Positions 1 to 7,706 of a DNA stretch of 64,000 bases are shown one piece after another. The translations under genes were made by a program, and so were the position numbers. The notes under the pieces are model-generated. The model did not search any database. It had not been told where the DNA came from and saw only the letters and a list, made by a program, of their open reading frames with translations. The stretch is from Bog-159 sp963818855 (GTDB lineage Bacteria; Acidobacteriota; Terriglobia; Bryobacterales; Bryobacteraceae), in assembly GCA_963818855.1 (NCBI GenBank), contig CAWFUH010000017.1, positions 1 to 64,000 on the forward strand. Direction: 5' to 3'. How positions within the stretch are numbered: the stretch's first letter is position 1; every line of letters starts with the position of its first letter.

Positions 1-81
1 CTGGACCGGCTGGAACGGATGATCTTGCGCCGTGTGACACGGGAGTATTTTCTGCTCGATAGGGAATCGGACGATGACTGA
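1..81 (+). CDS. C-terminal end of IS21-type transposase IstA (partial)
   Basis: The first 26 codons are open from the window edge and end in TGA, giving a tail that contains LERMILRRVTREYF. Its stop overlaps the ATG of the IstB-like gene at 74. An IstA gene ending in a short overlap with istB is the standard IS21 arrangement, so this is read as the last residues of IstA. The assignment rests on position and on the short tail only; the catalytic part lies outside the window. Confidence 0.6.
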   Translation: MDRLERMILRRVTREYFLLDRESDDD

Positions 82-799
82 AGAACTGGAACAACTGCTG
101 AAGAATCTCAAGCTGCGGCGCATCCTGGAGATCTACGACGAACAGTTGCGCGCCGCCGACAAGGACGACATCAGCTACTCGGACTTCGTCACGCGCCTGG
201 TGCGTGCGCAGTTTCAGGCGCGGCAGGAGGGCGCGCTGGAATGGCGCATCCGGCGCGCCAATCTGCCCGAGCGCTGGACATTGGAAACGTTTCCCTTCGC
301 GCGACAACCGGGCGTGAATCGCAAACAGATCCGCGGTTTCGCGGAGCTGGAGTTCATCACCAAGGCGGAGAATATCGTGCTGGTCGGCAAGACCGGTGTC
401 GGCAAAACGGGATTAGCGTGCGGTTTGCTGCTGAAAGCGCTGGAGAACGGCTATCGCTGCCAGTTCATCCGCGCGCAGGATCTATTCGATGAGATGTATG
501 CGTCGCTGGCCGACCGCTCCACGCGGCAACTGCTCAAGCGCCTGGCGCGGTTGGATTTATTGCTGATCGACGAGCTAGGTTACTTGAATCTGAAACCGGA
601 GCAGTCGAACATCTTCTTCAAGCTGATGGAAGAGCGTTACCGCCAGCATTCCACCATCATTACTACGAATCTGGTATACGACGAGTGGCCGAACTTTTTG
701 GGCAGCCGGCCCATGGTGGAAGCGCTGCTGAGTCGCCTGCGACACTACTGCCACACGGTGACGATCGACGGTCCGTCGCTACGCGATCTGCAAGGTTGA
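74..799 (+). CDS. istB: IS21-family helper ATPase IstB
   Basis: This 241-residue protein has the AAA+ ATPase core of IstB/DnaC-like transposition helpers. The Walker A is LVGKTGVGKTGLA (about residues 103-115) and the Walker B is LLLIDELGYL (about 162-171), the DELGYL form being typical of IstB. After it comes a sensor-like TTNL segment. Family knowledge: IstB assembles on target DNA and stimulates the IstA transposase. The gene overlaps the end of the upstream transposase gene and is followed 11 bases later by a third small ORF. It differs from the other IstB in this window (9305-10081), so the two elements are different IS21 lineages. Confidence 0.93.
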   Translation: MTEELEQLLKNLKLRRILEIYDEQLRAADKDDISYSDFVTRLVRAQFQARQEGALEWRIRRANLPERWTLETFPFARQPGVNRKQIRGFAELEFITKAENIVLVGKTGVGKTGLACGLLLKALENGYRCQFIRAQDLFDEMYASLADRSTRQLLKRLARLDLLLIDELGYLNLKPEQSNIFFKLMEERYRQHSTIITTNLVYDEWPNFLGSRPMVEALLSRLRHYCHTVTIDGPSLRDLQG

Positions 800-810
800 G
801 GGGCACCCAA

Positions 811-1143
811 GTGGACGACAACCGCGGCCAGGAAGAATATGTCCGTCAAGTCCTGGAGGCGTATCGCAAAACGCCGGGTACGATGGGAGCCGTCCGCCGA
901 CCGGACCGGATGGTGGCCGCGCAACTCTATCAACGTGGCGTGGCTCTGAGCGTCATCGAAAACGCGTTGGTTCTCGCGGCGGTACGTCGCCTGATCCGGC
1001 CCGCCCATACGCCGCCGTTGGGCACCGTTCGTTCGCTGGCTTACTTCCTGCCAGTGATCGAGGAGGTGCTCGACTTGAAGGTCAGTCCCGGCTACTTCCA
1101 ATATCTGCGCCACACGCTCGCACGCATCGCCCCGATACGGTAG
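811..1143 (+). CDS. Small accessory protein of the first IS21-type element, unknown function
   Basis: A 110-residue ORF starts with GTG, preceded by GAGGGG seven bases upstream, right after istB. The sequence has the look of a real conserved protein: an N-terminal EEYVRQVLEAYRKTPGT segment, an arginine-rich VRRPDRMVAAQLYQRGV helix region, and a PPLGTVRSLAYFLPVIEEVL segment. I recognise it only as the sort of ORF sometimes found after istB; no biochemical role is known to me. Helix-rich character and basic patches would suit a DNA-binding or regulatory partner of the transposition proteins, but that is inference. Confidence 0.65.
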   Translation: MDDNRGQEEYVRQVLEAYRKTPGTMGAVRRPDRMVAAQLYQRGVALSVIENALVLAAVRRLIRPAHTPPLGTVRSLAYFLPVIEEVLDLKVSPGYFQYLRHTLARIAPIR

Positions 1144-1175
1144 CGCTGCCGATGCATTGTTATCAACGGCACCAT

Positions 1176-1284
1176 GCGCGCCTTCGGCGCGGATAATGGA
1201 AACGCGCCCCGCACGCCTTCGGCGTGGATGATATTGCCTGACCCTCTCTTCCCCCAAGCAGCACGTCTTCGGCGCGGATGATGG
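1176..1284. repeat. Three copies of a 24-bp hairpin-forming repeat
   Basis: Copies lie at 1176-1199, 1211-1234 and 1261-1284 with consensus GCRCGYCTTCGGCGYGGATR. Each carries a short GC-rich stem around a TTCG loop. They follow the accessory ORF of the first IS21-type element, and IS21 ends are known to hold repeated transposase-binding sites, so they may belong to its right end. That link is inference. Confidence 0.6.
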
Positions 1285-1679
1285 CCGTCCGCATCTCGTT
1301 TCCGATCTCGGTCCCGTTCTCGGAGTGGGTCACTTCAGCCGAGCACTGCTGGATCACTCTTGCCGCGCGCCGAAGCCTGGCTCGTAGTCCAGGCCTCTGC
1401 ATCGGCATAAAGTCGGTATGGTTCGCCCGCGATCCGGCTTGGGTGAGTTCGTCCGTGTGGATGTTAGTCACTAGGCCGGCAGCGAATTCTTCGAACGTGT
1501 CGTTGAATGGCGGTCCCAACATGGTAAAGTCGGTGATTCCCTTCACGGTTCGCATCGCGTGGACTAGCCCTGGACGAGCGGCGCCTCTCGGCCGGCCGGA
1601 AGTTTACAGATACGAAATCGAACTGCAATTGGTTTTGGTTGCTGGCCAGCAAGAAAGGCTGGACGGCGCTCTCGGCAAT

Positions 1680-2495
1680 GTACGTCCGTCTCGATTCATG
1701 GTCTCGCCCGGCCAAAGCGTGATTAGCGGAGGATTCCCGTGCAGGTCGACATCCGACCATTCCAGGTTGAGCAACCTGCCCTTCCTATTAGCGACGTGAA
1801 AGGCGACGCACGTAATTGGCTTGAGATGTGCCGGACAATTCCTCGATGAGCTTTCGGTACTGCTCGAGTGTGACGAATCCTTTTCCGGACGTTGTTCTCG
1901 GCCAGTTTCTTAATGAGCGGGATCCTCTCGACAAGCTGCGGCTTTCGCTCGTAACCAAGCTGGTAGGCCCTGCGGAGTAAGGACAACTCCCTGTTGATCG
2001 TGGCCTGCTGAAGCTTGACGTAGCCGTGTTTGACGGACTTGTACATACGATGGTTTTCACGCCATGCCATCCAGCTTTCGATATGGTCTGTGCCGAGTTT
2101 GTCCGCCGGCATATCTCCCAGGTATGGCCGTAGTCCATTTTCGATCCGCGCCTTGGTTTCCTTCAGACTCTTCTGCCCATTGGCCCTGTAATCGGCGATC
2201 ACCAGATCCAGAAGCGCGCCCAGCGTCACCTGGGCCGGCTTTGCGGTCCCGCGGCGGCGTGCCGGAACATCCTCTGATCGGCTTGTTTCTTGACTGCGGT
2301 TTTGGCATCTCTCAGGCGGTCCGTGCCGTGCAGACGTCATTGCCGTCGTGCCGTATGTAATAGTTCGGCAGGATGATTGTAGCGCCATCCGGCTTTCGCT
2401 TTTCAAACCGGAACAACTGATAGCCTTTCACCGGGCTGTCTTTCCAAGATGCGTCTTATGACGGGTTGCCCGTTTTGGTCCCCTTATCGCCATGC
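1680..2495 (-). pseudogene. Decayed tyrosine site-specific integrase
   Basis: Pieces of one tyrosine recombinase can be read in order on the minus strand, but in different frames. An N-terminal segment (GYQLFRFEKRKPDG, PNYYIRHDGND) precedes about 2340. A core-binding domain with LGALLDLVIADYRANGQKSL and ATINRELSLLRRAY runs over about 2230-1910. The start of the catalytic domain (LEQYRKLIEELSGHLKPI, NRKGRLLNLEWSDVDL, PGETMNRDGRTLP) covers about 1890-1690. The Arg-containing box is disturbed and the HxxR/Tyr part is absent, so the protein cannot be active. The remnant sits on the 3' side of the tRNA-Leu gene, where an element integrated into that tRNA would lie. Confidence 0.75.
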
Positions 2496-2623
2496 CTCTT
2501 TTCCTGGCCGGCGAAGCCATAGAGTGTCACAAAAAAGGGACCAACTGGGGATCGAACGGCACTTCAGAGGGCTGAGAGAGGTGGCTGGCTTCTTAGTAAG
2601 CTATTAATTATCTAGATGTTACA

Positions 2624-2712
2624 TGGTGCCCGGGGTGGGAATCGAACCCACACTCCCGTTGCCGGGAAAAGGATTTTAAGTCCTTTGCGTCTGCCGGTTT
2701 CGCCACCCGGGC
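2624..2712 (-). tRNA. tRNA-Leu (anticodon TAA)
   Basis: On the minus strand the acceptor stem GCCCGGG at 2712-2706 pairs with CCCGGGC near 2628-2634. The anticodon loop contains TTAAAAT around 2674, the long variable arm of a class II tRNA is present, and the T arm reads GGTTCGATTCC. The CCA end is encoded (TGG on the plus strand at 2624-2626). It is intact. Integrase genes flank it on both sides, making it a likely attachment target. Confidence 0.93.
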
Positions 2713-2732
2713 ATGATTGAAAACAAATTACT

Positions 2733-3869
2733 TTACTGCATTTTATCCGTCTTCGTCATTTTCACTGTAGGGACTTTTCCAGGGACCCCAGAGCCTTCCG
2801 TGGCCTGATGACCCTGGTTCATGGCCTGCAGCCGCTCCACCGCACGCTCCATCGTTTCGGGCGAGGGATGCACGTATTTCTGTGAAACTGTCACGCTCGA
2901 ATGTCCCATCAGCCGCATGATTGTAAACGCATCCGCGCCCGCTTCTCCCAGTCTGGTGCCGTACGTATGCCGGAAGGAATGCGGGACGAACTCCAACGGC
3001 AATTTTAACAGCGTGCGGAGGGTGCTGTGCTGCTGGTTCAGCCACGTCTGATAGATCGGCTGGCCGTCGTCGCGGTGAAATACATAGCCCGTTTTAGCAG
3101 GGGCCAGAGTCTTCAGAACCTCGACCGCACGCTCCGTCAGGGGGACATTCCGCGTCTTGGAGTTATTGGAGAGCGGTGCCAGAACTTTCAGATAGCCGAG
3201 AGCCGCGCCAGTTACAGGTGTCAGGTGAACTTCTGGCCATTCGAGCGAGAGGGCTTCCCCGACCCGTAGGCCAGTGTCCAGCATGAGCACGCCCATGTCA
3301 TGCAGGAGCGCCGACGCCGCACCCAGGTACAACTTTTCCATTTCCTGGCTCAGAACGAACTCACGGCCCTGCTCACCGCTCAGTAGGCGGATGCGGGGAA
3401 CCCGATCAATAACCTTCCATTCCTGGCCCAGCCGCAAAAGACGCCTCAGGGTGGCCAGTTCACGGTTGACTGAAGCCACGGAGAGAGGCTTCCCCCTGTT
3501 GGATGGCTGACGACTGCGATGCTGCTTGTAGGCCTGCACAGCCGCTTCATCGATCTGGTCCAGCCGACAGGATGCTATCGGTTCATATCGCAACAGCGCC
3601 GCCAGCTTGCTTTCGTAGAACGTCACTGTTCTCGGCTTGTTGGCACACAGCGTCGCGATGGCTTCGGTGAACCTGGGAGCGAATTCCGCCAGCGTGGGCG
3701 CTGGTGCCCGCACATGGATGCCAGCTTCTCCTTTGGCCAGCCGTACGCGATGGGCGGCTTCAATCTGGCGGGCCACAGCTTTGCTGGCCGTGTGGGTGCT
3801 CTCCTGGATACGCTGGCCTTGAAAATGGAATTCGTACCAGTAAACGCCGCCACGCTTGTAGATCGCCAT
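2733..3869 (-). CDS. Tyrosine site-specific integrase
   Basis: This 378-residue phage-type integrase has an N-terminal arm (MAIYKRGGVYWYEF), a SAM-like core-binding domain (about 60-160) and a catalytic domain with the full set of residues: Arg in TGLRVGEAL, HxxR in PHSFRHT, the second His in LMGHSSV, and Tyr in SQKYVHP. It should cut and rejoin DNA at an attachment site. The stop lies 20 bases from the 5' end of tRNA-Leu. Its ATG overlaps the stop codon of the upstream serine recombinase gene (TAATG), so the two recombinases are probably translated together. Confidence 0.92.
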   Translation of the reverse strand: MAIYKRGGVYWYEFHFQGQRIQESTHTASKAVARQIEAAHRVRLAKGEAGIHVRAPAPTLAEFAPRFTEAIATLCANKPRTVTFYESKLAALLRYEPIASCRLDQIDEAAVQAYKQHRSRQPSNRGKPLSVASVNRELATLRRLLRLGQEWKVIDRVPRIRLLSGEQGREFVLSQEMEKLYLGAASALLHDMGVLMLDTGLRVGEALSLEWPEVHLTPVTGAALGYLKVLAPLSNNSKTRNVPLTERAVEVLKTLAPAKTGYVFHRDDGQPIYQTWLNQQHSTLRTLLKLPLEFVPHSFRHTYGTRLGEAGADAFTIMRLMGHSSVTVSQKYVHPSPETMERAVERLQAMNQGHQATEGSGVPGKVPTVKMTKTDKMQ

Positions 3870-4465
3870 TAAGCCGCCGCCTCTCGTGCAATCCGTGCCA
3901 CGGTAGTTTTGGACAGGTTCATCTCGGCGGCGATTTCACCCAAAGATTTACCAGCCGCACGCATCTCCGCCACCTTGGTCCTGTCAGTAACCACCCGTGG
4001 GCGCCCACCAATGCGGCCAGCCTTCTTGGCTCTGGCCAGTCCCGCCAAAGTGCGCTCGCTGATGACCGTGCGCTCCTGTGCCGCGATACAGGCCAGGATG
4101 CCCAGCACCGCATCCCTGAACGGCCCCAGGCTGTCCAGGTACTGCTCCGTGAAACTCTTCCACGCCACGGCATAGCCAGTTAAGGTTTGCAGATGCTGGA
4201 GCGTCCGCAAAACGCCTTCACGGCTGAACCGATCCAGCCGCCAAAACAGAACCATATCGAATTCGTGGCGGGATGCCGCAGCCATCAAAGCCTGGAACTG
4301 CGGGCGATTATCCGAACGCTTGCCCGACATGTGATCGACATATTCGTGGGCGATGGTGTAGTTCTGCTTGGAGCAGTACTCGCGGAGTTGGACCAGTTGG
4401 TTCTTTGTCTCCTGGCCGGTGTCCTTGCTGACGCGGGCATACAGCACAACCTGTTTTGGCTTCAT
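3869..4465 (-). CDS. Serine recombinase (resolvase/invertase family)
   Basis: This protein of 198 residues opens with VVLYARVSKDTGQETKNQ, where the Ser after V is the expected nucleophile. The resolvase fold follows (LFWRLDRFSREG; catalytic-domain Arg residues), then a hinge with GRIGGRPR and a C-terminal helix-turn-helix (GKSLGEIAAEMNLSKTTVARI). The start at MKPKQ fits family alignments; a longer ORF reaching 4534 has no family-like extension. It overlaps the integrase start by one base. Such enzymes resolve cointegrates or invert DNA segments; which applies here cannot be told. Confidence 0.9.
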   Translation of the reverse strand: MKPKQVVLYARVSKDTGQETKNQLVQLREYCSKQNYTIAHEYVDHMSGKRSDNRPQFQALMAAASRHEFDMVLFWRLDRFSREGVLRTLQHLQTLTGYAVAWKSFTEQYLDSLGPFRDAVLGILACIAAQERTVISERTLAGLARAKKAGRIGGRPRVVTDRTKVAEMRAAGKSLGEIAAEMNLSKTTVARIAREAAA

Positions 4466-4554
4466 TCTATAATCGTACCACAATCGGGTAGTTTTGACAT
4501 GCCTTTTTAACATATGGAATAACCTTGTTTTCACTGACGATCTACTTCAAATCA

Positions 4555-4887
4555 TTAACCGTTTTTGGTACGGCCAACATCGATCACCCTCTGGGGATCG
4601 ACCCCCCGCTGGTCTGGTGCCTCCAAGCGAACAATCCTGATGTTCAGGTTCTGCTGATCGGCGGCGCTCATGACATGATCCAGCGCCTTCCGCTTGGAAT
4701 AGATGTACTGGGCCAGTTCCGCGTACATACGCCCGCGAAGTTCCGCTGAATTCCTCGGGTTCTCCGCGATCCTGGCCACGCCTTCGATAGGGTCGCAGCC
4801 GAGGGAATCCAGCATCTCATGGACTTCTTTGGTCCTGCGGTTGGGAGTTCCCGCCACGCGTCCACCGGCTTTGAATCCAAGGGGCAT
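4555..4887 (-). CDS. Small mobile-element protein, function unknown
   Basis: A 110-residue protein has a basic N-terminus (GRVAGTPNRRTKEVHEML), a DPIEGVARIAENP helix and an ELRGRMYAELAQYIYSKRKAL helix. This pattern resembles short proteins seen in phages and integrative elements, sometimes near small-terminase-like genes, but I cannot name the family. It precedes the resolvase/integrase pair on the same strand and probably belongs to the same element. The start codon lies just after a small ORF that stops at 4894. Confidence 0.6.
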   Translation of the reverse strand: MPLGFKAGGRVAGTPNRRTKEVHEMLDSLGCDPIEGVARIAENPRNSAELRGRMYAELAQYIYSKRKALDHVMSAADQQNLNIRIVRLEAPDQRGVDPQRVIDVGRTKNG

Positions 4888-4893
4888 ACCATC

Positions 4894-5030
4894 TCACTCT
4901 ACTTTAGTTTTGGATCTGGGAGTTAGCCTTTCAATGACCAACTGGCGGCAAACCACCCGATCCTGGCAGTAGTGACACACCGGATCATTCTCGTTACCGA
5001 AAAACTCTGGAACGATTCTGTGCCTGTAAG
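4894..5030 (-). CDS. Short cysteine-containing ORF, possibly 5'-truncated
   Basis: Open frame ending seven bases before the start of the 4555-4887 gene. It encodes a segment with VCHYCQDRVVC, a CxxC-x5-C pattern that could bind zinc, followed by a basic tail. No ATG is visible; a GTG inside the motif or a lost start are both possible. It probably belongs to the same mobile operon. Reported because the coding pattern is convincing although the 5' limit is not. Confidence 0.35.
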
Positions 5031-5300
5031 TGCGGCTCGCGTCGCTGCGTTTCGACCGGTCGCCGCTTATTCACTTCGTTATATTGATGAGAACCGTTAA
5101 GCCGCCGTTACTGTCCGGAAGTCGACGGGTTCTTCGATGAGGTCAACGCAGTAGCGGTTGACGCAGCATTTACCGCTTGCGTCACCGCCGTCGAAGTGCT
5201 CTTGCTCGACGCAGGGTCTCCGGTGTACGCCGCTGTGAGAGAGCTAGTTCCACCCACCATCTTGGTCGTGCTAATATCAGCGCCACGAGGTTTAACCAGA

Positions 5301-6569
5301 ATGCAGAGTTGGAGTAAGGTTTACCGGCGAGCAGCGGAATCCGTGCTAGCAATGCTAGTGTTCGCCCTTACGTTGAGTGCCGTCTGCGGACAGCGTGCGA
5401 TCGCCCAAACGTATACCGTGCTATACAATTTCACGGGCGATGCGGATGGTGCGGGGCCAAACGCGGGGCTCATCCTCGACCCAGCAGGCCATCTCTACGG
5501 GACAGCCGCCTACGGCGGATCGCTTAACGGCTGCGGGGGTGTAGGCTGCGGGGTGGTCTTTAGAGTCGATATGGACGGAAACGAATCCGTTCTGTACAGT
5601 TTCACGGGGGGTACAGACGGCGCGGCCCCCCGTAGTAGTGTTATCCAGGACTCGGCGGGTAATCTTTACGGCACTACCCAACTAGGTGGTCAATCAAATC
5701 CCGAGTGCGATCAACGCGGTTGCGGTACAGTGTTCAAGCTGGATCGCGCCGATACCGAATCCGTCCTCCATAGTTTTACCGGTATGGATGGAGCGAATTC
5801 CGTCGCGGCCTTGACTCGCAGCCTCTCAGGACACCTCCTGTACGGCATCACTTTTGACGGCGGTAATTCAAATTACGGAGTGGTCTTCGCAATTGACAAA
5901 GAAGGCAAGGAGAAAGTGCTGCACAGCTTTTCGGGAGTCGATGACGGGGGGTACCCGTATGGCGGTGTGACACAAGACACGGCAGGCAACCTTTACAGCA
6001 CCACCGCGATCTATAACGGTTTGACAGAGGCAAATGGGAGCGTGTTTAAGCTGGATGATGCCGGTTTGGAAACTGCCCTGCACGATTTCAGGCGGCGGAA
6101 AAACGGGATCACTCCCGAGGCAGGTCTGATCCTGGATGCGGCAGGCAATCTTTATGGCACGACGGCATTCGGGGGTTCGTACACCGGCCCCTGTAGGGGG
6201 TATGGTTGCGGTGTCGTGTTCAAACTGGGGCCCGACGGCAGTTACGCCGTTCTGCACATCTTCACAGGGGGCCTGGATGGAATAACTCCCGTTGGGAGCC
6301 TGCTTCGGGACTCTGCCGGAAGCCTTTATGGAGCAACCATCCGTGGCGGGGCGGCTGGAATGGGTACCATCTTCAAAATCGACCCTCAGGGCAACGAGAC
6401 TGTGCTCCACAACTTCGCTGGACAGGATGGCAGCGGGCCTACCGGGAGTCTGGCCCAAGACGGGGAAGGGAATCTCTACGGGACGACGGGGGCCGGCGGG
6501 ACGTCGGGATCGGGAGTTGTTTTCATGCTCACACCATTGCGATCCGCCTCGGCCAGTCGGAAAAAGTAA
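5301..6569 (+). CDS. Secreted GloVer-repeat protein
   Basis: A 422-residue protein with a Sec signal peptide (hydrophobic stretch in residues 10-32, ending AIAQ) followed by about ten tandem units of the form VLYNFTGDADGAGPNAGL...GNLYGTTxxGG. This is the choice-of-anchor tandem GloVer repeat, common in acidobacterial secreted proteins and predicted to fold as a beta-propeller-like structure. The ATG at 5301 is chosen because GAGG lies about ten bases upstream and the signal peptide begins there; an upstream in-frame ATG at 5196 would bury the signal. The ligand is unknown. A fragment of a second GloVer gene lies on the opposite strand at 7124-7330. Confidence 0.85.
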   Translation: MQSWSKVYRRAAESVLAMLVFALTLSAVCGQRAIAQTYTVLYNFTGDADGAGPNAGLILDPAGHLYGTAAYGGSLNGCGGVGCGVVFRVDMDGNESVLYSFTGGTDGAAPRSSVIQDSAGNLYGTTQLGGQSNPECDQRGCGTVFKLDRADTESVLHSFTGMDGANSVAALTRSLSGHLLYGITFDGGNSNYGVVFAIDKEGKEKVLHSFSGVDDGGYPYGGVTQDTAGNLYSTTAIYNGLTEANGSVFKLDDAGLETALHDFRRRKNGITPEAGLILDAAGNLYGTTAFGGSYTGPCRGYGCGVVFKLGPDGSYAVLHIFTGGLDGITPVGSLLRDSAGSLYGATIRGGAAGMGTIFKIDPQGNETVLHNFAGQDGSGPTGSLAQDGEGNLYGTTGAGGTSGSGVVFMLTPLRSASASRKK

Positions 6570-6626
6570 ACGGGTAGAGCAAATTGACACTGGAACCAAG
6601 GTTGTGATAGTGTCGCCCTGAATCAT

Positions 6627-7172
6627 ATGACGCCGCTGCGATTTCTGGTCCCGCTGCTGGCGACAGTAGCTGTACTGCCTGCCTCAACGATTGTCTTTCA
6701 GTTCGAGGGAATGCCCTATGGCACAGACCTCAAGGAAACATTTACCTATACGTTGATTTCATCCGTCCGGATAACCGCGAACACAACAATACCCGTGAGC
6801 GATCTAACTGCCTGCAACGAGTGCGCTCCAACGGGCGATGTCTCCTTCATGTTCGGTATCGAATACGATTTCATGCCTGCCGATCTCGTCATCTTCCCAG
6901 ATCAAAATGGATCCGACTACTATTACTATTTCCCCGAAGGTGCCCTGACGGCGAATGGCTCCTACGGGACGCTTCCGCCCTTTGACGGCAACGATGAGAT
7001 AAATGTCGGCAATCTGGATTTGACCGGTTCTCCGCCCGTTCCTGAGCCTAATGAATGTGGCGCTCTGGTTGCGATCTTCCTGCTTGCGATTGGCCGAGGA
7101 TACTACCGGGAGCGCTCGCTCGCTCACGGCGTGTATCTGAAAGCTGTACCGAAGAAGTTAGCGCCTCCGTAG
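6627..7172 (+). CDS. Secreted PEP-CTERM-like protein with altered C-terminus
   Basis: A 181-residue protein with a short Sec signal (LRFLVPLLATVAVLPAS). The body is beta-rich and acidic with a YYYYF run. Near the end comes a PVPEPNECGALVAIFLLAIG segment: PEP motif, hydrophobic helix and arginines (YYRERS), the layout of a PEP-CTERM sorting signal recognised by exosortase. After the arginines 18 more residues follow, and the last ones are read from the antisense of a GloVer gene fragment. The original stop has therefore probably been lost at a rearrangement junction. The cellular role is unknown. Confidence 0.7.
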   Translation: MTPLRFLVPLLATVAVLPASTIVFQFEGMPYGTDLKETFTYTLISSVRITANTTIPVSDLTACNECAPTGDVSFMFGIEYDFMPADLVIFPDQNGSDYYYYFPEGALTANGSYGTLPPFDGNDEINVGNLDLTGSPPVPEPNECGALVAIFLLAIGRGYYRERSLAHGVYLKAVPKKLAPP

Positions 7173-7330
7173 TTAGTGGTGCCGTAGACGCTGCCATCCT
7201 TAGTGATCGCTAAGCCGCCGTTCGGCTGGCACCCATCGCCGTGTTGGCCGGTGAAGCTGTGCAGCAGGGCGTACGTCCAGGGCCCACCCGGCGAGGTGGG
7301 TGGGATCAGTTCGGACAGAGTTCCGCAGCC
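7124..7330 (-). pseudogene. C-terminal fragment of a second GloVer-repeat protein
   Basis: The minus strand reads CGTLSELIPP, then YALLHSFTGQHGDGCQPNGG and GSVYGTTNYGG, ending in FRYTP and a stop. This is one and a half GloVer repeats with the natural end of such a protein. Upstream of about 7330 the similarity stops and no start or signal peptide follows, so the 5' part has been removed, probably during the events that brought in the IS21 element. Its 3' end overlaps the end of the PEP-CTERM-like gene on the other strand. Confidence 0.75.
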
Positions 7331-7607
7331 TGCAGCTCCGCCAGCAGATTGACCAGGTAATCCAGCATGGCGGGCGTGGGTTTCCAGCGCCCTCTTTGCT
7401 TCAACGCTTTTTTTGCCCGCGCTCGGACTTCTATAGTCCTCCGTCCCAGGGCATGTTCGAGTAGGCGACCCCGTACGCTCTAAACGCTGCAAAACGATAC
7501 CCGTCACTCATGTGGCCTGTGCACAGGAGTAAGAAAGCTGCCGTGAGATCCCTTTGGGATGCCTGCGGAACGATGCACCAGAATAAGCCCAGCAAAAGTG
7601 CGTCATT
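7331..7607. other. Unassigned sequence between GloVer fragment and IS21 end
   Basis: No gene can be supported here. Minus-strand frames give short protein-like stretches (for example KPTPAMLDYLVNLLAEL near 7345-7400 and YRFAAFRAYGVAYSNMPWDG near 7440-7500), but none has a start, a full domain or a single frame. It looks like debris of older coding sequence. Confidence 0.5.
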
Positions 7608-7706
7608 CCTCGGGGGACACCCAAAACCGGCCAATGAGGGACACCTCAAAACCGGCCAATAGAGCCGGCAGGACATTGACTACGGCGGGGACATATTCTC
7701 CGTCGG

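Noticed and set aside
1163..1555. 130-codon minus-strand ORF with a plausible NDTFEEFAAGLVTNIHTDE stretch
   Set aside because: It spans the hairpin repeats at its end and has no recognisable domain; possibly debris downstream of the integrase remnant, but not supportable as a gene.
2535..2570. Possible second tRNA T-arm (CTGGGGATCGAACGGC)
   Set aside because: The stem bases do not pair and no other tRNA arm can be placed around it.
5102..5240. Minus-strand cysteine-rich frame (GKCCVNRYCVDLIEEPVDF)
   Set aside because: Good composition, but a TAG precedes it and no start codon is present; too short to call, perhaps a gene remnant.
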